Origin: Vulcanococcus limneticus LL
GTDB lineage: Bacteria > Cyanobacteriota > Cyanobacteriia > PCC-6307 > Cyanobiaceae
NCBI RefSeq assembly: GCF_002252705.1
Contig: NZ_NQLA01000004.1
Coordinates: forward strand, 1-64,000
DNA: 64,000 bases
Direction: 5' to 3'
Positions within the stretch are counted from its first letter, which is position 1, and each line of letters opens with the position of its first letter. A program made the position numbers and the translations under genes. Positions 27,117 through 36,090 of the stretch are shown piece after piece. The notes beneath the pieces are model-generated. The model made no database searches. It saw only the letters and a list, made by a program, of their open reading frames with translations, and was not told the origin of the DNA.

Positions 27117-28126
27117 ATGTCCCCTGCGGTGCCAGCTGCGGAGGCGACCATGGGCAAACTTCCGGCCTCCGGAGACCTTGCCGCCAGCAGTTCGCCGGCC
27201 CGCTGGGCATCGGCGGCGATCTGGGCACAGAGGGCCTCCAGGCTCCCAAACTTCTGCTGGCGGCGCAGCAGCGCCACCGGCTGCACGCTCAGCTCACTGC
27301 CCTCCAGCTCGAGCTGCTGCCCCAGCAGGTGCACCTCCAGGGCGGAGGGGGCGGTGGGATCCACGGTGGGCTGGGGGCCCAGGTTCATCACCGCCGCCAG
27401 CGGTTCGCCGCCGTTGACGCGGGCCCAGGCGGCGTAGACCCCCTCCAGGGGGAGAAGCTTGCGGCCATCCACCTGGAGGTTGGCGGTCGGCCAGCCCAGT
27501 TCGCGGCCCAGGCCCCGGCCCCGCACCACACGGCCGCCGAAGCGGTACGGACGCTGCAGCAGGGCCTCGGCCGCCGCCAGATCCCCGGCCGCCAGGGCCC
27601 GGCGGATCCGGCTGCTGCTCAGCCGTCCCTCGCCGTCGCGCAGGGTCGGCAGCACCTGCACCTCAAGGCCGTGGCGCGCCCCGAGCTCCTGCAGCAGGGC
27701 CGTGTCGCCGCTGCGGCCGGCGCCGAAGCGGAAGTTCTCCCCCACCGCCACCAGGCCGGCCTGGAGCTGGCCCACGAGCACCTCGGTCACGAAGGCCTCC
27801 GGGCTTAGGGCAGCCAGCTGGGGGGTGAACGGCACCAGCACCAACTGGCGGATGCCCAGGGGCTCCAGCAGCTCCAGTTTCTCGGAGGGCATGTCGAGCC
27901 GCAGGCGGGTGTCGCCGAACAGCACCTCGCGGGGATGGGGCCAGAAGCTGACCACCGTGGGCACCAGCTCGCCCCCTGGCTCCATACCGTGGCCCCGCTG
28001 CCCTGGGCCATCGCTCCCAGCCACAGCCGCGATGACCCGGCGGTGCCCCGCGTGCAGGCCATCGAAGCTGCCGAGGGCCACGGCGGTGGGCCGCTGGGCC
28101 TCCTCGGGCGCGCGCAGCGGAATCAA
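27101..28126 (-). CDS. ribF: Bifunctional riboflavin kinase / FAD synthetase
   Basis: Converts riboflavin to FMN and FMN to FAD. The N-terminal nucleotidyltransferase domain has ALGSFDGLHAGH and SFWPHPREVLFG; VGENFRFGAGRSGD and the ISSSRIRR-like LSSSRIRRAL are typical. The C-terminal kinase domain has GRGLGRELGWPTANL and GVYAAWARV. The start is a TTG at 28126 (341 residues), the only start before the conserved SFDGLHAGH block other than an internal GTG. The convergent small membrane gene overlaps its 3' end. ribD, an earlier enzyme of the pathway, is at 44855-45964. Confidence 0.95.
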   Translation of the reverse strand: MIPLRAPEEAQRPTAVALGSFDGLHAGHRRVIAAVAGSDGPGQRGHGMEPGGELVPTVVSFWPHPREVLFGDTRLRLDMPSEKLELLEPLGIRQLVLVPFTPQLAALSPEAFVTEVLVGQLQAGLVAVGENFRFGAGRSGDTALLQELGARHGLEVQVLPTLRDGEGRLSSSRIRRALAAGDLAAAEALLQRPYRFGGRVVRGRGLGRELGWPTANLQVDGRKLLPLEGVYAAWARVNGGEPLAAVMNLGPQPTVDPTAPSALEVHLLGQQLELEGSELSVQPVALLRRQQKFGSLEALCAQIAADAQRAGELLAARSPEAGSLPMVASAAGTAGDIQPAG

Positions 28127-28371
28127 AGCGCCCCCGGGGTCAGGGGAAGCCAGCGGCCGGGGCTCGGACTTCCGGAAACGATGCCGCCGGCCCGGTCATC
28201 CCCGCGCCATCCCTGGACCTGGGCCTGGACCTGGGCCTTGGCCTGCTGCCGTGGGGAGAGTGCCGTCCTGATCACCGTGCGTCGCAACCGTCGCCCTCGC
28301 CGGGGCGATCCTCCCATGGCAAGTTTGGGGCCCGCCCCGCCGCGCCCCGGCGCCTCTCTCCTCTTTTCCCG

Positions 28372-28953
28372 ATGGCCGACCGCCTGGACCTGCAGCTGAT
28401 CTCCGCCGCCCTGCGCCGCATGGGCTGGATCCGCTTCTGGACCCAGGTGGTGCTGGCGGTGGTGGTGGTGGGGGTGCTGGTGTTCAACAACATCGGTGGG
28501 CGCCTGGCGGCCAATTCCTCCCGCGCCCTTGGCCTGGGGCCCGGGATCTCGCTCACCACCCTGTCGTTTCTGGTGCTGCTCTGGTGCCTGTGGCAGAGCT
28601 GGCTGATCGTGCGCTGCGGCCGGGCCCTGAACAGCCCGGTGCGGCCCAGCAAGGGGGAGACGGCCCGGCTGATCAAGCGGGGGCTGCTGGCCGACCTGGG
28701 CGGCCTGGTGCTGGCCGTGCTCGGCTACCAGTCGCTGGCGGGCAGCCTGTTCGTACAGGCCTCCCAGCAGGTGCCGGGGTTCTTCGGGGCCCAGATCCAG
28801 ATGCCGGCCGGAACCCAGGGCCGTGTGGTGGGCCTGCCGATCACGTCGATCGAGATGTTCTCGGTGCTGGGCAACACCCAGGTGCTGTTCGCCCACCTGA
28901 TCGGTCTGGTGATCAGCCTGTGGCTGCTGCAGCGCATGTATCGGCCCCGCTGA
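28372..28953 (+). CDS. DUF3611 membrane protein
   Basis: A 193-residue protein of the cyanobacteria/plastid DUF3611 family, with four hydrophobic segments (FWTQVVLAVVVVGVLVF, LSFLVLLWCLWQSWLIV, LADLGGLVLAVLGYQSLAGS and FAHLIGLVISLWLL). The start MADRLDLQLISAALRRMGWIRFWTQ is typical. Function is unknown; relatives lie in thylakoid or envelope membranes. The ATG at 28372 follows a 245-base gap from the divergent ribF, in which a short GGACCTGGGCCT direct repeat (about 28211-28240) is the only structure I see. Confidence 0.85.
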   Translation: MADRLDLQLISAALRRMGWIRFWTQVVLAVVVVGVLVFNNIGGRLAANSSRALGLGPGISLTTLSFLVLLWCLWQSWLIVRCGRALNSPVRPSKGETARLIKRGLLADLGGLVLAVLGYQSLAGSLFVQASQQVPGFFGAQIQMPAGTQGRVVGLPITSIEMFSVLGNTQVLFAHLIGLVISLWLLQRMYRPR

Positions 28954-28965
28954 CGCGGCGACCAG

Positions 28966-29754
28966 TCAGCCCAGGTCGGGCAGCTGCTTCAGGCCCCCGC
29001 GCCAGAACAGCTCCGGCTGCAGGGGCGTAACCGCCGCTCCGCCTGCATGCACCTGAGCGACGTCCGTGGGCCACTCAAGCGGACCGGCTCCGGCGGATTC
29101 CAGATCGGTCACCACCTCGCCGGCCAGCCAGTAGTAAGTACGGCCGCGGGGGTCGCTGCGGCGATCGAACTGATCCACGTAGCGGCGCAGGCCGGGGCGG
29201 CACCAACGGGGCGGACCGATCTCTCCTGCCGGCAGGGCCGGCACGTTGAGGTTCAGCAGCAGCCCCTCGGGCCAGCCGGCGGCCAGGCTGCGCTCGGCCA
29301 GGTCGAGGGCGATCACGGCCGCGGGGGCGAAGTCACGCCACTGGAAGCAGCCGCTGCTCACCGCCAGGGAAGGCAGCCCCTCCAGGGTGCCCTCCATCGC
29401 CGCCGACACCGTGCCGGAATAGAACACATCGCTGCCCAGGTTGGGGCCGTGATTGATGCCCGAGAGCACCAGGTCCGGCGGGGCCTCCAGCAGCGAGAAC
29501 AGGGCGAGCTTGACGCAGTCGCTGGGGGTGCCGCTGCAGGCCCAGGCCGTCACCCCCTCGGCGAACAGGGCGTCGGCCCGCTCGGCCCGCAGCGGGGTCT
29601 GCAGGGTGAGGCCATGGCCGGTGGCGGAGCGCTCCTGGTCCGGGCAGACCACCGTCACGGCATGGCCGCGGCGGGCGGCCTCGGCCGCCAGGGCCTGGAT
29701 GCCGGCCGCGAACACCCCGTCGTCGTTGCTGATCAGGATGCGCAGGGGAACCAT
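28966..29754 (-). CDS. surE: 5'/3'-nucleotidase SurE
   Basis: Metal-dependent phosphatase of nucleoside monophosphates with stress and stationary-phase roles. The signature [15 protein letters not shown] near the N-terminus carries the Asp-Asp metal ligands; [28 protein letters not shown] and [26 protein letters not shown] complete the active site. The length of 262 residues is normal. It is convergent with the DUF3611 gene with 12 bases between stops, and divergent from pheS. A TAGCTT box lies about 28 bases upstream. Confidence 0.96.
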   Translation of the reverse strand: MVPLRILISNDDGVFAAGIQALAAEAARRGHAVTVVCPDQERSATGHGLTLQTPLRAERADALFAEGVTAWACSGTPSDCVKLALFSLLEAPPDLVLSGINHGPNLGSDVFYSGTVSAAMEGTLEGLPSLAVSSGCFQWRDFAPAAVIALDLAERSLAAGWPEGLLLNLNVPALPAGEIGPPRWCRPGLRRYVDQFDRRSDPRGRTYYWLAGEVVTDLESAGAGPLEWPTDVAQVHAGGAAVTPLQPELFWRGGLKQLPDLG

Positions 29755-29782
29755 CGGCGCCAGGCGAGGTGCACTGGCCGCA

Positions 29783-29788
29783 AGCTAG
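29783..29788 (-). promoter_or_regulatory. Putative -10 box of surE (TAGCTT)
   Basis: On the minus strand CCTAGCTT lies 28 bases before the surE ATG. Confidence 0.35.
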
Positions 29789-29907
29789 GGGGAGCCCCCG
29801 TGGGCAGCGCGTGTCGTCCGTGCCATGGGCGAGTGGCGCCGCCAGCGGGTCGGCGCGCCAGCGGGGCAGGGGCAGCCAGCAGGACAGGGCAGCCAGGCGC
29901 CGCTGCC

Positions 29908-29913
29908 TAGAGT
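29908..29913 (+). promoter_or_regulatory. Putative -10 box of pheS (TAGAGT)
   Basis: GCCTAGAGT lies 22 bases before the GTG start of pheS. Confidence 0.4.
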
Positions 29914-29935
29914 CGGCGGTCGCCGTGTTCCCGCC

Positions 29936-30943
29936 GTGAGCGCCACCGTCAGCCTGCAGCAGCTCACTGACCAGCTCGATCAGCTGGAAGCGCAGGCCGC
30001 CGCCGCCATCGCCGCTGCCGCCAGCGCCGCTGATCTGGAGGAGCTGCGGGTCGGCCTGCTGGGCAAGAAGGGCAAGCTCTCGGGGGTGCTCGGCGCCATG
30101 GGCAAGCTGCCCGGCGAGGAGCGGCCGCTGGTGGGCCAACGGGCCAACGTGCTCAAGGAGCAGGTGCAAGGACTGCTGGCGGAGCGTCTGGCGTGGGTGA
30201 AGTCGGCGGCGCTGGCGGAGCGGATCGCCGCGGAATCCCTCGATGTGACCATGCCGGCCAGCACGATCCCGGCCGGCCATCGCCACCCCCTGATCAGCAC
30301 GATCGAGGAGATCGTGGACATCTTCGCGGGCCTGGGTTACCGGGTGGAGGAGGGCCCCGAGATCGAGACCGACCACTACAACTTCACCGCCCTGAACATC
30401 CCGCCCCACCACCCGGCGAGGGACATGCAGGACACCTTCTATCTCTCGGAGCACGAGCTGTTGCGCACCCACACCTCGCCGGTGCAGATCCGCCATCTGG
30501 AGAACAACCCCCCACCGGTGCGGATCGTGGCCCCGGGCAGGGTGTATCGCCGCGACGCGGTGGATGCCACCCACTCGCCGGTGTTCCACCAGGTGGAGGT
30601 GCTGGCCATCGATGAAGGACTGGATTTCAGCCACCTGCGCGGCACCGTGACGGCCTTCCTGCAGCAGTTCTTCGGGGATCTGCCGGTGCGCTTCCGTGCC
30701 AGCTACTTCCCTTTCACCGAGCCCAGCGCCGAGGTGGACGTGCAGTGGCGCGGCCGCTGGCTGGAGGTGATGGGCTGCGGCATGGTCGATCCGGCGGTGC
30801 TGGAGGGCCTCGGCATCGACCCCACCCGCTACAGCGGCTTTGCCGCCGGGCTGGGGGTGGAGCGCTTCTGCATGGTGCGCCACGGCATCGACGACATCCG
30901 CCGCCTGTTCACCAGCGATCTGCGCTTCCTCGAACAGTTCTGA
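29936..30943 (+). CDS. pheS: Phenylalanine-tRNA ligase, alpha subunit
   Basis: Catalytic subunit of the alpha2-beta2 enzyme that charges tRNA-Phe. The N-terminal coiled-coil ([14 protein letters not shown] with the [10 protein letters not shown] block) is followed by the class II core: [48 protein letters not shown] and the C-terminal GMVDPAVL with [21 protein letters not shown] at 29936 gives 335 residues, the usual size, and agrees with the nearby promoter box; an extension to 29825 has no similarity and overlaps the promoter. The beta subunit gene is not in the window, as is common in cyanobacteria. Confidence 0.96.
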   Translation: MSATVSLQQLTDQLDQLEAQAAAAIAAAASAADLEELRVGLLGKKGKLSGVLGAMGKLPGEERPLVGQRANVLKEQVQGLLAERLAWVKSAALAERIAAESLDVTMPASTIPAGHRHPLISTIEEIVDIFAGLGYRVEEGPEIETDHYNFTALNIPPHHPARDMQDTFYLSEHELLRTHTSPVQIRHLENNPPPVRIVAPGRVYRRDAVDATHSPVFHQVEVLAIDEGLDFSHLRGTVTAFLQQFFGDLPVRFRASYFPFTEPSAEVDVQWRGRWLEVMGCGMVDPAVLEGLGIDPTRYSGFAAGLGVERFCMVRHGIDDIRRLFTSDLRFLEQF

Positions 30944-31006
30944 AGCCTGGCCCGCCAGGCCGTACGGGGCCCCTCATAAACTCCTTCAGCCCCCCGCCCG
31001 CGATCG

Positions 31007-31924
31007 GTGCCCTGCGTTGGACTGATCGTGAATGATGGCAAGGACCTGGCCCTCAGAACAGCCGACGCCATCGAAGACCGCTTCGTTCAGGCCGGCTACG
31101 AGGTGATGCGGGTGAGCAGCGCCGGCGGCATGGTGGGCTTCGCCAACCCCGACCAGCACCTGCGCACCCTGGGGCACACCGCCTGCGTGCCGGCGAGTTT
31201 CCGGCGCGGCATGGAGCTGGCGCTGGTGCTCGGCGGCGACGGCACCGTGCTCTCGGCCGCCCGCCAGACGGCGCCGATTGACGTGCCGATCCTCACGATC
31301 AACACAGGCCACCTGGGCTTCCTGGCCGAGACCTACCTGCCCAAGCTCGACGCGGCCCTCGAGCAGGTGATCGCAGGCGAATGGACGGTGGAGGAGCGCA
31401 CCATGCTGGTGGTGAGCGTGCTGCGAGGCGAGCAGCGGCGCTGGGAGGTGCTCTGCCTCAACGAGATGGCGCTGCACCGCGAGCCGCTCACCTCGATGTG
31501 CCACTTCGAAATCGCCATCGGCCGCCACGCCCCCGTGGACATCGCCGCCGACGGCGTGATCCTCTCGACCCCCACCGGCTCCACCGCCTACGCCCTCAGC
31601 GCCGGCGGCCCGGTGATCACGCCCGACTGCCCGGTGCTGCAGCTCACGCCGATCGCGCCCCACTCCCTGGCCTCGCGGGCCCTGGTCTTCAGCGACCGGG
31701 AGCCGGTAACCGTGTTTCCCGCCACGCCCGAGCGGCTGATGATGGTGGTGGATGGCAGCGCCGGCTGTTACATCTGGCCCGAAGACCGGGTGCTGATCCG
31801 CCGCAGCGAGCACCCCGTTCGCTTCGTGCGCCTGGCGGACCACGAGTTCTTCCAGGTGCTGCGCAACAAGCTGGGCTGGGGCTTACCGCACGTGGCCAAA
31901 CCGGGCAACGGAGGCGCGGCATGA
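31007..31924 (+). CDS. nadK: NAD kinase
   Basis: Phosphorylates NAD to NADP, the electron acceptor of photosynthesis. The signature [14 protein letters not shown] contains the GGDG motif, followed by [10 protein letters not shown], the LNEMALHR block (usual NE motif) and [23 protein letters not shown] at 31007 gives 305 residues starting [14 protein letters not shown], which matches the family start. The stop overlaps the ATG of the next gene (ATGA), so the regulator downstream is translationally coupled. Confidence 0.96.
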   Translation: MPCVGLIVNDGKDLALRTADAIEDRFVQAGYEVMRVSSAGGMVGFANPDQHLRTLGHTACVPASFRRGMELALVLGGDGTVLSAARQTAPIDVPILTINTGHLGFLAETYLPKLDAALEQVIAGEWTVEERTMLVVSVLRGEQRRWEVLCLNEMALHREPLTSMCHFEIAIGRHAPVDIAADGVILSTPTGSTAYALSAGGPVITPDCPVLQLTPIAPHSLASRALVFSDREPVTVFPATPERLMMVVDGSAGCYIWPEDRVLIRRSEHPVRFVRLADHEFFQVLRNKLGWGLPHVAKPGNGGAA

Positions 31925-32622
31925 GCGGCGCCACAGGGAGCCCCCTGCTGCTGCTGGGTGCGGCGTCCATTGCCCAGGCCCCCCGGCTTGAGGCCAGCGG
32001 CTACCCAGTGCAGCTGGGCGATCCCCTGGATCCCGCCAGCTGGACAGCCGCTGGAACCCCCGATCTGGTGGTACTGGCGGCTGATGCCGTCGCCGCCATC
32101 CCTGGCCTGCACCAGGCCCTGCCCGGCGCCGTGCTGCTGCTCGACATCGGCAGCGACAGCGTGGCGGCCCGGGCCCGCTGCCTCTGTGCCGGCGCCCACG
32201 ACTTCTGGCTCTCCAGCAACGGGGCCAGTGATCTGCTGCAGCGGCTGCGGCTGCACGCCAAGGCGGCCGCCAAGGCCGCGCCGCCGCCCAACCGGCTCAC
32301 CCTGGCGGACCTGAGCCTGGTGCCCAGCCGCCACGAGGTGCGGCGCGGCCAGCGCAGCCTGGCGCTCACGGCCCGGGAGTACGCCCTGCTTCTCTACCTG
32401 ATGCAGCACAGCGGGGCCGTGCTGAGCCGCGAGCAGATCCTGCGGGAGGTGTGGCACGACCAGCAGGGGGCCGCCAGCAACGTGATCGAGGTGTATGTGC
32501 GCTACCTGCGCCAGAAGCTGGAGGAGGGGGGCGAAAGGCGGCTGATCCACACCGTGCGCGGGCAGGGTTACTGCCTCAGCGACGGGCCGCCGCCCATCCA
32601 CCCTCCCGGAGGTGCCCGGTGA
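31921..32622 (+). CDS. OmpR-type regulator with degenerate receiver domain
   Basis: A 233-residue winged-helix transcription factor. The C-terminal OmpR/PhoB DNA-binding domain is intact: [43 protein letters not shown] and [11 protein letters not shown]. The N-terminal 110 residues have the receiver layout but lack its chemistry: the acidic pair of strand 1 is replaced (LLLLGAAS), strand 3 ends DLVVLAAD without a clear phosphoacceptor, and the conserved Lys loop reads DFWLSSNG. It is therefore probably not regulated by Asp phosphorylation. No histidine kinase is adjacent. It overlaps both nadK and the DUF192 gene by four bases, forming a tightly coupled trio. Confidence 0.88.
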   Translation: MSGATGSPLLLLGAASIAQAPRLEASGYPVQLGDPLDPASWTAAGTPDLVVLAADAVAAIPGLHQALPGAVLLLDIGSDSVAARARCLCAGAHDFWLSSNGASDLLQRLRLHAKAAAKAAPPPNRLTLADLSLVPSRHEVRRGQRSLALTAREYALLLYLMQHSGAVLSREQILREVWHDQQGAASNVIEVYVRYLRQKLEEGGERRLIHTVRGQGYCLSDGPPPIHPPGGAR

Positions 32623-33134
32623 TCGCACCGCTGTTCGCCATGGCTGTGCCCCCGTCAGCCGGGCCACCCCAATATCTGCCCGTCACGGCCGAGTGGTGTT
32701 TGGAGGCACCGGCGGCCGCCACAGCCGGTGCCTCAGCGAATCCCCATGGCTGCATCCAGTTGGAGGTGCCGGCCACACCGCGCCAGTACACCTGGGGGCT
32801 GATGGGCCGGCCGCCGCTGGCGCCGTACACCGGGATGTGGTTCCGTTTCCAACCCGCTGAACCGGTGAAGTTCTGGATGCACCGCACCCCTTCCCCGCTC
32901 GACATGCTCTTCATCCGCGACGGCAAGGTGATCGCGATCGAAGCCGGCGCCGCACCCTGCCCGCGGCTCCCATGCCGCAGCTATGGACCGGCTGAGCCCA
33001 GTGATGGCGTGGTGGAACTGGCGGCGGGGGAGGCGGCGAGGCTGGGGATTCGGGTGGGGAGCCCGGCGCCGATCCGTCCGATACAGCTGAAACGGCCGCC
33101 CGCGCGCACGGCGCCCATGCAGCCGGCGCCCTAG
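32619..33134 (+). CDS. DUF192 family protein
   Basis: A 171-residue protein of the DUF192 group, small beta-rich proteins often exported and of unknown function. Typical parts are the TWGLMGRPPLAPYTGMWF block, PVKFWMHRTPSPLDMLFI and GKVIAIEAGAAPCPRLPC. The N-terminus is only weakly hydrophobic, so export is not certain. GTG at 32619 overlaps the regulator stop (GTGA). It ends the nadK operon; convergent with the MFS exporter beyond a 160-base gap. Confidence 0.85.
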   Translation: MIAPLFAMAVPPSAGPPQYLPVTAEWCLEAPAAATAGASANPHGCIQLEVPATPRQYTWGLMGRPPLAPYTGMWFRFQPAEPVKFWMHRTPSPLDMLFIRDGKVIAIEAGAAPCPRLPCRSYGPAEPSDGVVELAAGEAARLGIRVGSPAPIRPIQLKRPPARTAPMQPAP

Positions 33135-33181
33135 CGGGTTTGTCCTCGACCAGCAGGACGACGTCGGTGTCGCGGCTGCGC

Positions 33182-33197
33182 CGCTCCTGAAGGAGCG
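33182..33197. terminator. Hairpin between convergent genes, possible weak terminator
   Basis: CGCTCC-TGAA-GGAGCG forms a perfect six-base stem with a stable tetraloop between the DUF192 and MFS gene ends. There is no T-run on either side, so terminator function is doubtful. Confidence 0.3.
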
Positions 33198-33296
33198 CTG
33201 CTGGCCCGGGCTGAGCTCCACGACCCACGCTGATCGCCCGCTGGGGGGCCGATCAGGCATTGGCATGACCTTGGCCTCCAGGGGGCGGGCTGGACT

Positions 33297-34511
33297 TCAA
33301 CGCCCCCCTGCGCCGGCCAACTCCTGGAGGCGTCTCCCGTAGACCCCCACCAGCAGCGCCAGAACCAGGGCGATGGCCAGCAGGGCCGTCGCCAGTGGCA
33401 GGAGCCGGGCGGCCGGCAGCATGGCCCCCAGGGCCACGAACAGACCGGATCCCTCCTGCTGCAGGAAGCCAGTGAGCGCCGAGGCGGCTCCAGCCCGTTC
33501 GGGGAACGCCTGCATCGGCATCGCCAGGCCAATGGGGATCATCAGGCCACCACCCACCACCACGGGGAGCATCGGCAGCAGGACGGAGGCCACGCTGAAC
33601 CATCCCGCCAGGGCAGCGAGGAGCATCAGCACAGGGCCCACGAGCGCGCAGACGGCCCCCAGAGCCAGCAGCCTGAGCTGGCCGAGCCGCACCACCCCGC
33701 GGTTCACGACGATCGCGCCCACGAGATAGGCGCCGGTGAGGCTCAGGGAGAGGTTGCCGAAGGCGGTGCGGCTGAGCCCCAGCCCACTCTCCAGATCGAA
33801 CGGGCTCACCGCGTCGTAGAGGGCGATCATGCCGGTGGCGAGCGCACAGATGGCCGCCGGGAGCAGGAAACGCGGATCGACCAGCAGCCGGACGTAGTCG
33901 GCGACGATCCGTGCCGGGCGTGGTTTCTTAGGCCGCTGTCCAGCCTCGGCCGGACGGGTCTCCGGCAGGGCGATGGCCAGGAAGGCGGCCGTCGCCGCCG
34001 CCACCGCCGCCAGCAGGAGGAAGTCCGCTCGCCAGGGGGCGATCTGCGCGATCTGTCCCCCCACGAAGGGGGCAAAGCCGAGGGCGCCCGCGAAGCAGAC
34101 GCTCACCCATGACATCGCCTGGGCGAGGCGCCGGTCGCTGAACACGTCGCGGAGGGTCGCCCGCGAGACCGAGGTGCCACAGCCGGCCCCCACCCCCTGC
34201 AGCAGGCGCAGGGCCTGGAAGGATGCGAACCCGGTCACGACGCAGAGCGCGAGGCTGGCGACGGCGAAGAGGAGCATGCCCACCAGCGCCACGGGACGCC
34301 GACCACAGCGGTCAGCGAGGGCTCCCCAGAGCAGCTGGGAGAGGCCATACCCCAGGGCATAGCTGGCGATCGTGGCCTGGGCGCCCGCGCCGCCGATCCG
34401 GAAATCGGCGGCCAGGTCAGGAAGGGAGGGCAGGTCGATGAACATCCCGCTCTGCCCCAGAACCGCGCCGAGGCAGGCGAAAAGGATCACTGTCCAGCTG
34501 CCCATGGCCAT
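33297..34511 (-). CDS. MFS transporter, Bcr/CflA drug-resistance type
   Basis: A 404-residue major facilitator with about twelve membrane helices. The first helix GSWTVILFACLGAVLGQ, DLPSLPDLAADF, the loop 2-3 motif GALADRCGRRPVALVG and the helix 4-5 RLLQGVGAGCGTSVSRATLRD block indicate the Bcr/CflA drug/H+ antiporter group. ATG at 34511 gives the usual family length; the frame remains open to 34655 and would add an extra hydrophobic segment that the family lacks. It is divergent from the bicupin gene and marks the start of a segment of accessory genes. The substrate is unknown; organic acid export would fit the neighbour but is speculation. Confidence 0.88.
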   Translation of the reverse strand: MAMGSWTVILFACLGAVLGQSGMFIDLPSLPDLAADFRIGGAGAQATIASYALGYGLSQLLWGALADRCGRRPVALVGMLLFAVASLALCVVTGFASFQALRLLQGVGAGCGTSVSRATLRDVFSDRRLAQAMSWVSVCFAGALGFAPFVGGQIAQIAPWRADFLLLAAVAAATAAFLAIALPETRPAEAGQRPKKPRPARIVADYVRLLVDPRFLLPAAICALATGMIALYDAVSPFDLESGLGLSRTAFGNLSLSLTGAYLVGAIVVNRGVVRLGQLRLLALGAVCALVGPVLMLLAALAGWFSVASVLLPMLPVVVGGGLMIPIGLAMPMQAFPERAGAASALTGFLQQEGSGLFVALGAMLPAARLLPLATALLAIALVLALLVGVYGRRLQELAGAGGR

Positions 34512-34658
34512 GCCCTGATGCGCCCCATCCTGCCGGCTTCGGATCGGAGTGACGATGAGTCTCAGAAATGGCAGGAGTAATGAGAGGCAAAGCGCGGCGA
34601 TAGGAAGCCGTGCCTGATGTCGAATCCTTTCACAAGGAGTCTCTCCCCAGTCCATCGC

Positions 34659-34664
34659 TAGGGT
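34659..34664 (+). promoter_or_regulatory. Putative -10 box of the bicupin gene (TAGGGT)
   Basis: CGCTAGGGT lies 28 bases before the TTG start at 34693, at the spacing of the other boxes. Confidence 0.35.
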
Positions 34665-34692
34665 TCAAAGGTGCCTTCGGCGTTTCAGTGCG

Positions 34693-35889
34693 TTGTCGTT
34701 GATACGAATCAAGCTTCCGACGTCAGTTCGGCGCCTCTGGTTGCTGGTCCTGGCCCCGATCCTTGCCCTGGCGGTTATCGCTCTCGCCGCCTGGGCCCCC
34801 CCGGCTCTGGCGCAGAGTTCAGCATGGCGGTCTCTCTCCAGCGTGGTCTGGGGTGCGGGCCTGCCGGCCTTCAGCTATCCCTTCCACAAGAAGCCCCTCA
34901 TTCTGTATGACGGAGGCACAACCAAGCAGGTGGGAACGTACAACTTCCCAGTGAGCAAGGGAATGGCCGGCGTCTACATGACGCTTGAGCCCGGGGCCAT
35001 TCGCGAGCTTCACTGGCATGCCAATGCCGCTGAATGGGCCTACGTCATTGAGGGGAGAACCCGGATCACCCTCACCAGTCCGGAAGGGAAGGTTGAAATC
35101 TCCGACGTGGATGCCGGCGGACTGTGGTATTTCCCGCGGGGCTGGGGCCATAGCATCGAAGGCCTTGGCCCTGGCAACGCCAAGTTTCTGCTGGTCTTCA
35201 ACGACGGCACCTTCTCAGAAGGCGCGACCTTCAGCATCACCGACTGGATCTCACACACGCCAGTGTCCTGGGTGGCTCAGAATCTCGGCATCAGCCCCGA
35301 GCAGGTGAATCGCTTCCCCAAGAAGGAGGTCTACATCTCGCGGCGCCCCCCCGCCCCCGGCCCCCTGGCCACCACCAAACCACGTGGCCTGGGGATTCAG
35401 CCACTCTCCATCTCCCACGTCTATGCGCTGGGCAGTCAGAAGCCGATCGCAGCCAAGGCCGGCAGCACCATCCGGCTGGCCACAGCGCGGGAGTTTCCAG
35501 CCAGCTTCAACATGGCCGGTGGCCTGATACACCTGGAACCGGGGGCCATGCGCCAGCTCCACTGGCACCCCAATGCTGATGAGTGGCAATACGTGCTCAA
35601 CGGTGAGATGGAGCTCAGTGTGTTCGCCTCAGAGGGCAAGGCGAGCATGAGCAAATTGGTGGCGGGAGATGTGGGGTATGTACCCAAGGGCTATGGCCAT
35701 GCCTTGCGCAACGATTCCTCCAAGCCTGTCGACATCCTCGTGGTCTTCAACGACGGCGATTACCAGAGCATCGATCTGGATGGCTGGATCGCCACAAACC
35801 CAGACAGCGTGCTCGGCAACACCTTCCAGGTGCCTGCCGGGATCGTTGAGGCACTGCCGCGCCGCAGCAGCATCTTCTCGGTCCGTTGA
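34693..35889 (+). CDS. oxdC: Secreted bicupin, oxalate decarboxylase type
   Basis: Oxalate decarboxylase converts oxalate to formate and CO2 with Mn in two cupin domains. The 398-residue product has a long signal-like segment (about residues 14-40, ending PPALA). Domain 1 has ELHWHANAAEWAYV (His107, His109, Glu114) and His153; domain 2 has QLHWHPNADEWQYV (His290, His292, Glu297) and His336, so both metal sites are complete. The lid that sets decarboxylase activity, SENST in the Bacillus enzyme, reads SEGAT (175-179) with the key Glu kept. The following TDWISHTP block also matches. TTG at 34693 is the likely start; another TTG is two codons later. It may share a transcript with the cytochrome gene. 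Confidence 0.88.
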   Translation: MSLIRIKLPTSVRRLWLLVLAPILALAVIALAAWAPPALAQSSAWRSLSSVVWGAGLPAFSYPFHKKPLILYDGGTTKQVGTYNFPVSKGMAGVYMTLEPGAIRELHWHANAAEWAYVIEGRTRITLTSPEGKVEISDVDAGGLWYFPRGWGHSIEGLGPGNAKFLLVFNDGTFSEGATFSITDWISHTPVSWVAQNLGISPEQVNRFPKKEVYISRRPPAPGPLATTKPRGLGIQPLSISHVYALGSQKPIAAKAGSTIRLATAREFPASFNMAGGLIHLEPGAMRQLHWHPNADEWQYVLNGEMELSVFASEGKASMSKLVAGDVGYVPKGYGHALRNDSSKPVDILVVFNDGDYQSIDLDGWIATNPDSVLGNTFQVPAGIVEALPRRSSIFSVR

Positions 35890-35919
35890 GACAGCCCCAA
35901 GGGCCTGACCATCACCCCC

Positions 35920-36090
35920 GTGCCACTGCCGCCCCGCCCTGACCGAGCCAGGCAGCCCTGGCCTTTCCGCCCATCCGGGTGGCGAAGGCTGATCGTTCTC
36001 AGCTGCCTGGTGCTACCGCTGCTGTGGGGGCCATCGCCCTGGCCGGCCAGTCCCGGGGCGAGCGCCGATTGGAGGCCCCTGAGCTACCCG
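35920..36090 (+). other. Signal-peptide reading frame displaced from the cytochrome gene
   Basis: Beginning at GTG 35920, this frame encodes a basic N-terminus and a strong hydrophobic core (LIVLSCLVLPLLWG) ending in PASPGASA, a textbook signal peptide. After about base 36085 this frame becomes nonsense-like, whereas good cytochrome sequence continues in the next frame. The two parts are probably halves of one gene separated by a one-base deletion (or a sequencing error). Confidence 0.6.

Noticed and set aside
28208-28245. Direct repeat GGACCTGGGCCT before the DUF3611 gene as an operator
   Set aside because: A single imperfect pair in low-complexity G+C-rich DNA; no symmetry and no recurrence elsewhere.
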